Shown here piece by piece: positions 6,001 through 8,104 of a stretch of DNA of 8,104 nucleotides. Numbering within the stretch: position 1 is the stretch's first letter; the number at the start of each line of letters is the position of its first letter. This stretch comes from an uncultured bacterium. Its GTDB lineage: Bacteria; Cyanobacteriota; Vampirovibrionia; Gastranaerophilales; Gastranaerophilaceae. The DNA lies in assembly GCA_946183815.1 (NCBI GenBank), contig CAMHDG010000061.1, positions 1 to 8,104 on the forward strand, given 5' to 3'. The notes under the pieces were generated by a model. That model was not told the origin of the DNA. It worked only from the letters and a program-made list of their open reading frames with translations, and made no database searches. The position numbers and the translations under genes were made by a program.

Positions 6001-7783
6001 CATAGATTGCACCACCTGATACTCCTGCCGTATTATATGAAAAATCGACATTATTCAAATTCATAAAAGAATTACCAAGCATATAAACAGCACCACCTGA
6101 GCCACTTGCAAAGTTTCCCATGACAGTATCGTCAACTTTTTGTCCTATCTGTCCGTTTGTGTAATCTAAAACAGAATTTGAGTTATTAAGATTGAAAACA
6201 GAACCGTTTGAAGAGGTATTTGCTCCTCTATATGCTACGTTAGAAACTATAACATTTGAACCTATCCCAAAATCTATACCCGAATAACCTTTGTAATCAA
6301 TTACGGAATATTTACCTGCCCCATCCGTTACCCCTTCAATAGAAAGAGAAGAAAGATTTGCATTTAAACCGGAATTTGTGGTTGCTTCATATACATTGTC
6401 ATAATTATTAAAAATAAAGTGCCTGTCATATTTTGTTCTGTATGTGTTCAAAGAGTTTAGATTATCTTGCTTTCCTTCATCGACAATACCTGTAATATCA
6501 ACTGTATCGTGATAAGTTGAAGTTGTTGATAAGGTCATATCATAAGAATATTTATGAACATCCGAATCCCAGTTCAGAGAAGATGATACATTTGTAAAAG
6601 AACCTTCCCCTGTATCTTCACCGGATTCTAAAGTTAAATATAATTTATCTAAATTTGAAGAATTTGACCTTAAAAACCGGTAACTGCCTTCTTTTATTCC
6701 GTCTAAAAATACGATATTGTGAACCTTAACTGCTCCTGCTGACGGTGCACCGACAGATAATGTATCATAGTCTGATGTATCCCATACCTCAAATTCAAAG
6801 TTAGGGTTTGCTCCCTGAGCGTCAGATTTTAAAGATGCAAATGAATAATCAGCGGTATTATTATCTGAAAGAGAAATTATTGTATCGCCTTCAATATTTA
6901 CAGCAGAGGTTGAAAATGTATTATTTGCGATAAATAAATTTATATCTTTTATTGAAACATTTGCGTTTTCTATTTTGTTATTAAGTTTAATAACACTATT
7001 CATATCCCCTGTTAAATCGACATTATAACGGTAATATGTTCCGCTTATTCTGTCATTTTTTCCGTCAATTATATCGTCAATAACCCAAGAGCCGCCGTTT
7101 TGAGCGTTTATTGTAAGAGTGGCATCAATATTGTCAACATAGATTGCCTGTTGTTTTTCTGTCCCGTTAGAGATTACGGTGTTACCGCTAATTTGTAAAT
7201 CATCACCGTCTGTTGTCAGGGTGACATTTGAAGTTGTATAAATCGCACCTGCATTTTTTGACTCAACAGAAGTAATTGAATTATTTATAAGGTTACCTGA
7301 TATGGTTAGTTGCCCTGTATTATAAATAGCCCCGCCCGTAGCAACCCCTGTTGATACGACACTATTTCCTGTTAAATCTACGTTGTTTAAATTTGCAATA
7401 CCATTGTTATACAAAAAACTACCGCTTAAATCAGAAAAGGTGTTTTTGATAAGTAAGTTTCTTAAGTTAAGTGATATTCCGCTATCTACAATGAAACCTG
7501 AATATTGTCCGCCATAATCGATTATACTTTTTATCGTCTTATCATTATTTACTTTTCCTATAACAGACATAAAATATGGAGCGGTTAAACCTGTGGATTC
7601 TTCCACAGTATAAACAGTATCGAACGAATCAAAAACATATTCTCTTGGGGAATAATCTGCAATATTTACATCTCGCAAATCATCAGCAAAGGCATAAGAG
7701 CAAATATCATTCGGTGCGAATGACATAAAACCTGCCGAAAAAACTATACATAGTACTTTTGCAAGAATTTTTTTATTCTGCAT
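1..7783 (-). CDS. Giant secreted surface protein with Pmp/autotransporter-like GGA repeats (3' end outside window)
   Basis: A single frame runs from the ATG at 7783 to base 1 with no stop: 2,594 complete codons plus one base. The product begins with a signal peptide (residues 1-33) and continues as an Asn-, Thr-, Ser-, Gly- and Asp-rich chain of short beta strands with very few cysteines. GGA(I/V/L)Y motifs recur, for example at residues 150, 563, 590, 621, 660, 690, 730, 1571, 1963, 2344, 2370 and 2397. They are usually paired with S-x-F-x-x-N (SKFAYN, STFVSN, SSFKNN). This GGA/FxxN pairing is established for chlamydial Pmp passengers and related beta-helix autotransporters, so the likely role is an adhesin or surface coat exported across the outer membrane. 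Five large internal modules are described separately. No protease, glycosidase or other catalytic domain is recognised. A C-terminal beta-barrel or other anchor is not in the window, so type V secretion is inferred rather than seen. The product already exceeds 2,590 residues, longer than most Pmp proteins. The reading frame is very secure; adhesin function is probable. Confidence 0.93.
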   Translation of the reverse strand, partial: MQNKKILAKVLCIVFSAGFMSFAPNDICSYAFADDLRDVNIADYSPREYVFDSFDTVYTVEESTGLTAPYFMSVIGKVNNDKTIKSIIDYGGQYSGFIVDSGISLNLRNLLIKNTFSDLSGSFLYNNGIANLNNVDLTGNSVVSTGVATGGAIYNTGQLTISGNLINNSITSVESKNAGAIYTTSNVTLTTDGDDLQISGNTVISNGTEKQQAIYVDNIDATLTINAQNGGSWVIDDIIDGKNDRISGTYYRYNVDLTGDMNSVIKLNNKIENANVSIKDINLFIANNTFSTSAVNIEGDTIISLSDNNTADYSFASLKSDAQGANPNFEFEVWDTSDYDTLSVGAPSAGAVKVHNIVFLDGIKEGSYRFLRSNSSNLDKLYLTLESGEDTGEGSFTNVSSSLNWDSDVHKYSYDMTLSTTSTYHDTVDITGIVDEGKQDNLNSLNTYRTKYDRHFIFNNYDNVYEATTNSGLNANLSSLSIEGVTDGAGKYSVIDYKGYSGIDFGIGSNVIVSNVAYRGANTSSNGSVFNLNNSNSVLDYTNGQIGQKVDDTVMGNFASGSGGAVYMLGNSFMNLNNVDFSYNTAGVSGGAIYVYSDGNFAPFVTNIKGNFTQNSSIVSGGAIVNYTDYSRGQAHSLISSITGDFTQNSVNAIDTDANGGAIYNTGEIQYITGDFIENSAASQNGNSFGGAISNSYVRINGQANKGSISNITSSFIDNCAIAENGIALGGAIYTTNDLRFYSLDELNPVEFSGNYVLDASGKKSNAIFADTTYGNVNLNFNISNGATLNIKDSFDGGNIADGVVTRGGTTTYKLTFQGGEGGAYLNFTDVKDYTTGETLNGLVNANVNVSDVNLVSGERTFADENTTVRIEKSIFSAKDGEYKNYVFNKLTSLSTTEYLLDFRAYKNGDEAKFDYDTITVYGDSTGTIKITDLGINRDEFFEVANYIAQNTQDGFVTKEILKRLPDSSGVVGDIKIEMVYEIPDNPEYTTIKKDYKTGENEYTVQDNSFIGTIGFALNDTKDSFIIGILTREDPLSAINRFTDEDIKTTRIFNMTGDLYTSREDIGETAIGKFTVNGNNAVFDIAGKKGFYLASKDTQLILNNLHLNYANLGLESNAVDVPETDSEGNPYFSVILNNVKIYENEESISNIKGRIKLNNVEFATPETRQNTLRNDDYIYVTSDSDKSSKLYSSIKNDGIIELSGNTYIGKDDNHLVQISGLGSVVTSSDAIYTDMRFARLVNLAQEGGANSFTLNSGKLTIGRDTFASSVFTHNNGVVDLSMSQDGTIGVIDQPFNINTYISNSDSAGFILDIDFASTTSPSDVINVGDNSEGVVRILAINGFETLDANTPVGAKSQREITLLNAPSNVTLDLTNALDGHDFFKFYIDYYNYTITDDFFVGEVHLESTDRGVLVKKNPVYDGIVELNQMSKYPGEVDYSKDRKFIFTQRSVDKAYELPVNMGSTKPGVYIVTTSDALKEANVRAKMNMAKFGGFEIDSPEKTLLTVENVEITGAGTKGYNEYRPIDEDVIIDYTERSEKRGSVIFMNSTDSETTATLKDVIISDNFAEGLGGAVYSKNNVTVIAENMDTIFSQNYQNKNDTTPTGAPNDIYMDANREQTLNLYARNGHSINLLSGLATGDKSLLNLNINDGSENAGTVKIVLPQNIGSATQPIAKLSLNGGTFDLNDGKCNTIYASDLVVNADTKYNFDVDLMRGESDKIATDKVKENKGDGVILISKDNFNYIDGMMPDVDSIRIKLLDVRSESKNFIQFYEIDEETGEIIYTDGLVLYYVDDKPIYAKMGLNGSMIAGFDPDCSSDPLVQAIFDTKNKTYKLYNEPEIRKNLYNYGTGNFSGVVYPKKFTLKGDTYSTIYTPNEIEGFVIKDTPNALGSKKTFTASNFIISGFKSAFVNYGGKIKLTKIDLLENETDGDGSGIKNVSGSLSYNGKKKNYSNAFNNLTARYGGVVYNSGTFSTNYVNYGKATDKRGSYENTADVGGAIYNTGKATIKNSYFVNNDADSKAGAVYAGGTTKLTSDNFRENESVLGGAIYVNSSPEKKITVSISKNNFYENKAGENGGAIYVEKGKVNISTSNFGSATEKGNSAINGGALYVGYKALPQENVPYNVTTVKSSKFANNNATNGGVIYNAGKLNSKSNTYGLTDKAGNKYYNEASNGAVVYNSGNFTDKSSKFYYNKATSRGGAVYNTGDIVTYNSKNVITGGLTSSKFAYNEAREGGAIYNENLLGVSKSTFTENKATRGGAVYNTEDADTTVISSKFYQNAGGEAGGAIYNEGVLRVQKSNFGKSPSKTVSYDNTAINGGAVYNSGTTIITGSTFVSNNAMTGSGGAIYVDDNSVLSINSSSFKNNVANNGGAIYVGEKSFVQISDTSFTNNIANNAGGALYLDSDSITNIFAIKKNVSFSNNKAGEKSNAIHMNNATLNLQANKGRKITINDYISGVGEITTSGNVIIKEETAIAQDSEITFNHNGTGTLVFENEDALINMKLSLSANAGTSIANNKIGTLALKSLSLADDTTSNFAIDIDLKNGESDKVTAESVEGTGAINVSKVNLTSDSKTPVTINVGEGSLVDTMSATSA
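500..1897 (-). repeat. GGA/FxxN repeat array of module V, about sixteen units
   Basis: From residue 1963 (Y-G-G-V-V-Y-N-S-G) to 2397 (A-G-G-A-L-Y-L-D) I count sixteen GG(A/V)(I/V/L)Y or GAVVY units, followed by the degenerate S-N-A-I-H-M. Most continue with N-T-G, N-S-G or V-x-x and then a strand ending S-x-F-x-x-N, for example SKFYYNKATSRGGAVYNTG. Unit length is mostly 23-35 residues. The last units at 2344, 2370 and 2397 are 26 and 27 residues apart and are the most regular. Several units are lengthened by inserts between GGA and F. This Pmp-like array is the densest part of the protein and probably its main exposed beta-helix. Confidence 0.88.
660..755. repeat. Exact 18-bp DNA repeat pair one repeat unit apart (third copy at 1542-1559)
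   Basis: The sequence ACATAAATAGCCCCGCCA occurs at 660-677 and 738-755, exactly 78 bp (26 codons) apart, and again at 1542-1559. On the coding strand it spells the G-G-A-I-Y-V motif region. A shorter match (ATAAATAGCCCCGCC) lies at 7322-7336 in module I. Identity at the DNA level, not just in protein, means recombination or slippage between copies would remove or add whole in-frame units. Confidence 0.8.
2294..3475 (-). repeat. Passenger module IV (residues about 1437-1830)
   Basis: The head begins DYSKDRKFIFTQRSVDKAY, where K-F-I-F matches the H-F-I-F of module II. A single GGA unit lies at 1571 (L-G-G-A-V-Y-S-K-N-N). The junction is N-D-I-Y-M-D at 1608-1613, then T-L-N-L-Y-A-R-N-G-H-S-I-N, closely parallel to T-L-N-L-Q-A-N-K-G-R-K-I-T in module V. 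The acidic element at about 1705-1736 reads N-F-D-V-D-L ... G-E-S-D-K-I-A-T. The tail has I-R-I-K-L-L-D-V and then an acidic strand-rich segment (D-E-E-T-G-E-I-I-Y). One isolated cysteine (K-C-N-T) lies in the module and another (D-C-S-S) near its end. Confidence 0.6.
3476..4630 (-). repeat. Passenger module III (residues about 1052-1436), without GGA repeats
   Basis: The head is recognisable but diverged: I-F-N-M-T-G-D-L-Y, then IGKFTVNGNNAVFDIAGKKG and L-I-L-N-N-L-H-L-N-Y-A. The G-K-F-T-V ... V-F-D-I-A-G-K-K-G stretch parallels I-G-K-V-N-N-D ... I-I-D-Y-G-G in module I. No GGAIY unit is present between head and junction. The junction is S-D-A-I-Y at 1228-1232 and the acidic element is at about 1306-1348 (F-I-L-D-I-D-F ... 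P-S-D-V-I-N-V ... G-V-V-R-I). The tail has R-E-I-T-L-L-N-A. This is the weakest head match, and the module boundary is approximate. Confidence 0.5.
4631..6427 (-). repeat. Passenger module II (residues about 453-1051)
   Basis: The head closely mirrors module I: HFIFNNYDNVYEATTNSGL begins at about residue 455, and Y-S-V-I-D-Y-K-G-Y-S-G-I follows, comparable to YVFDSFDTVY ... IIDYGGQYSG. Six GGA units follow at 563-734. The junction is N-A-I-F at 766-769, then V-N-L-N-F-N-I-S-N-G and I-K-D-S-F-D-G. The acidic element is at about 896-936 (Y-L-L-D-F-R ... F-D-Y-D-T-I-T-V ... G-T-I-K-I). After it comes a charged stretch of about 110 residues (937-1045) that looks less beta-helical, with R-D-E-F-F-E-V-A-N-Y-I and K-E-I-L-K-R-L resembling helix. 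Module II is the longest complete module. Confidence 0.6.
5582..6097 (-). repeat. GGA/FxxN repeat array of module II, six units
   Basis: Units start at residues 563 (GGAVYM), 590 (GGAIYV), 621 (GGAIVN), 660 (GGAIYN), 690 (GGAISN) and 730 (GGAIYT). Spacing is 27 to 40 residues. Between them lie F-x-x-N strands such as V-D-F-S-Y-N-T and G-D-F-T-Q-N-S; the latter recurs in varied form (G-N-F-T-Q-N, G-D-F-T-Q-N, G-D-F-I-E-N). Each unit probably makes one or two turns of a right-handed beta-helix. Within the array the strand before FxxN is S-(I/V)-x-x-I-(T/K)-G, which differs from the S-S-K-F type in module V. Confidence 0.8.
6428..7645 (-). repeat. Passenger module I (residues about 47-452)
   Basis: The head starts with YVFDSFDTVY (49-58) and continues to SIIDYGGQYSGF (86-97) and a strand-turn stretch L-N-L-R-N-L-L-I-K-N. 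A short GGA group follows: GGAIYN at 150 and a degenerate A-G-A-I-Y about 28 residues later. The junction is Q-A-I-Y at 212-215, followed by T-L-T-I-N-A-Q-N-G and I-D-D-I-I-D-G. The acidic element is at about 325-362 (F-E-F-E-V ... S-D-Y-D-T-L-S-V). The tail contains E-G-S-Y-R-F-L. The order head, GGA repeats, xAIY, acidic element and tail is the template used for the other modules. The assignment was made by eye. Confidence 0.65.
7685..7783 (-). other. Sec signal peptide of the giant protein (residues 1-33)
   Basis: The N-terminus has a basic start (M-Q-N-K-K-I-L-A-K), a hydrophobic core at about residues 10-23 (VLCIVFSAGFMSFA), and a polar c-region ending S-Y-A-F-A before D-D. Cleavage is most likely after A33 (A-F-A then D-D, the -3/-1 small-residue rule); S-Y-A then F-A is an alternative. 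There is no lipobox, since C28 lies in D-I-C-S without the usual L-(A/S)-(G/A)-C context. The protein is therefore exported by Sec as a non-lipoprotein. The core is broken by P-N-D at residues 24-26, making this signal somewhat long. Confidence 0.85.
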
Positions 7784-7789
7784 CAATAT

Positions 7790-7794
7790 TCTCC
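7790..7794 (-). promoter_or_regulatory. Ribosome binding site GGAGA that sets the start of the giant gene
   Basis: On the minus strand GGAGA ends six bases before the ATG at 7783-7781, a standard Shine-Dalgarno spacing. A second in-frame ATG lies eight codons upstream (7807-7805), directly downstream of an in-frame TGA. It has no comparable purine box in front of it and would put M-F-I-F-W-R-I-L before the signal peptide. The ATG at 7783 is therefore preferred. Confidence 0.8.
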
Positions 7795-7874
7795 AAAAGA
7801 TAAACATAACTCATAAAATGTACTCTGCTATCCTGATAAAAACCTCATTAATCTTTTCTCGATTGCATACTTAT

Positions 7875-7903
7875 ATTATACATTATTTTTTGGCTTTTTT
7901 CAT
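7875..7903 (-). promoter_or_regulatory. Probable promoter of the giant surface-protein gene
   Basis: The minus strand has a consensus -10 hexamer TATAAT at 7880-7875, about 90 bp before the chosen start codon. No good -35 box is found at 16-18 bp; the expected place (near 7898-7903) reads ATGAAA. The upstream DNA is rich in A and T runs, which could help polymerase binding. The predicted leader RNA would be about 85 nt. The position between the upstream terminator and the gene supports a promoter here, but in such AT-rich DNA a TATAAT match alone is weak evidence. Confidence 0.45.
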
Positions 7904-7954
7904 TATTTTTCACAAATTTTGATATAAATATTAATAAATAAAAATACAAAAGCC

Positions 7955-7984
7955 GAAAGGCTCACAAAATGAGCCTTTCTTTTT
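7955..7984 (-). terminator. Hairpin terminator, probably bidirectional, after the upstream gene
   Basis: There is a perfect 10-bp inverted repeat, GAAAGGCTCA (7955-7964) and TGAGCCTTTC (7970-7979), with a 5-base loop. On the plus strand it is followed directly by five T (7980-7984). On the minus strand it is followed by GGC and then a T-rich run (TTTTGTATTTTTATTT). The neighbouring genes both run on the minus strand, so its natural job is to end transcription of the gene stopping at 8023. The better T-tract faces the other way, so it may also block antisense transcription entering that gene. The shape is that of a factor-independent terminator; the orientation is inferred from context. Confidence 0.75.
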
Positions 7985-8022
7985 GACTAATATTGGATGT
8001 ATTAGAGTTTTAAAAGTCTTAT

Positions 8023-8104
8023 TTAAGAGCAGATAATAGGATATTTAAGAATATCTGCAACTAATCTGTCAACATAAACTCTTTCGCCAGTTCTGGGGTC
8101 AATA
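8023..8104 (-). CDS. C-terminal end of an unidentified protein (5' part outside window)
   Basis: The minus strand reads 26 codons followed by a TAA stop at 8025-8023, and the gene enters from the right edge of the window. The visible tail includes DPRTGERVYVDRLVADI and ends KYPIICS. It looks like real protein because its composition is balanced, its codon use matches the giant gene downstream, and a strong hairpin terminator follows about 40 bp after the stop. The segment has a beta-turn-like D-P-x-T-G-E followed by a probable short amphipathic helix (V-D-R-L-V-A-D-I-L). I do not recognise the family from this fragment, so no function is assigned. It is oriented like the giant gene but separated from it by 239 bp and a terminator, so it is probably not in the same operon. 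Confidence 0.75.
   Translation of the reverse strand, partial: IDPRTGERVYVDRLVADILKYPIICS

Noticed and set aside
7781..7807. Alternative start ATG at 7807-7805
   Set aside because: It is in frame but lacks a good ribosome binding site and would add eight aromatic or hydrophobic residues ahead of a normal basic signal-peptide start; GGAGA at 7794-7790 points to the ATG at 7783.
7784..8022. A tRNA, small RNA or riboswitch in the intergenic region
   Set aside because: Apart from the terminator hairpin and a TATAAT box I see no cloverleaf or conserved aptamer; the rest is AT-rich without clear pairing.

Overview
The window is almost entirely filled by one very long gene on the minus strand. It starts at 7783 and stays open, without an in-frame stop, through to base 1, giving 2,594 codons with its 3' end missing. 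It encodes a secreted, repeat-rich surface protein: an N-terminal signal peptide followed by a beta-helix passenger. The passenger is full of GGA(I/V)Y motifs that alternate with F-x-x-N motifs, a pattern known from chlamydial polymorphic membrane proteins and type V autotransporter adhesins. No enzyme domain is recognisable.

Reading the protein by eye, the passenger is not one uniform repeat array. It appears to be five large tandem modules, starting near residues 47, 453, 1052, 1437 and 1831. Each seems to have the same order of parts: a head with an F-I-F/Y-V-F type strand, a variable number of GGA repeats (about 2, 6, 0, 1 and 16 in modules I to V), an x-A-I-Y/F/H junction, and an acidic element with the pattern hydrophobic-D-x-D...S/Y-D-x-(I/V/L). 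In at least three modules a tail like Y-R-F-L or I-T-L-L follows. The GGA number therefore differs strongly between modules while the frame stays fixed. Exact 18-bp DNA repeats in the last array could support gain or loss of units.

Upstream of the giant gene (7784-8022) is a 239-bp AT-rich intergenic stretch. It holds a GGAGA ribosome binding site, a probable TATAAT -10 box and a strong hairpin terminator. At the right edge (8023-8104, minus strand) are the last 26 codons of another gene, which I cannot identify. The terminator between the two genes suggests that the giant gene has its own promoter.

The organism is an AT-rich bacterium using the standard stop codons. Because the protein resembles outer-membrane or autotransporter passengers, a Gram-negative (diderm) envelope is likely. 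The style of protein recalls large surface proteins of gut Gastranaerophilales/Melainabacteria or Elusimicrobia, but this placement is from memory of family style only and is low confidence. The plus strand carries no gene I can support.
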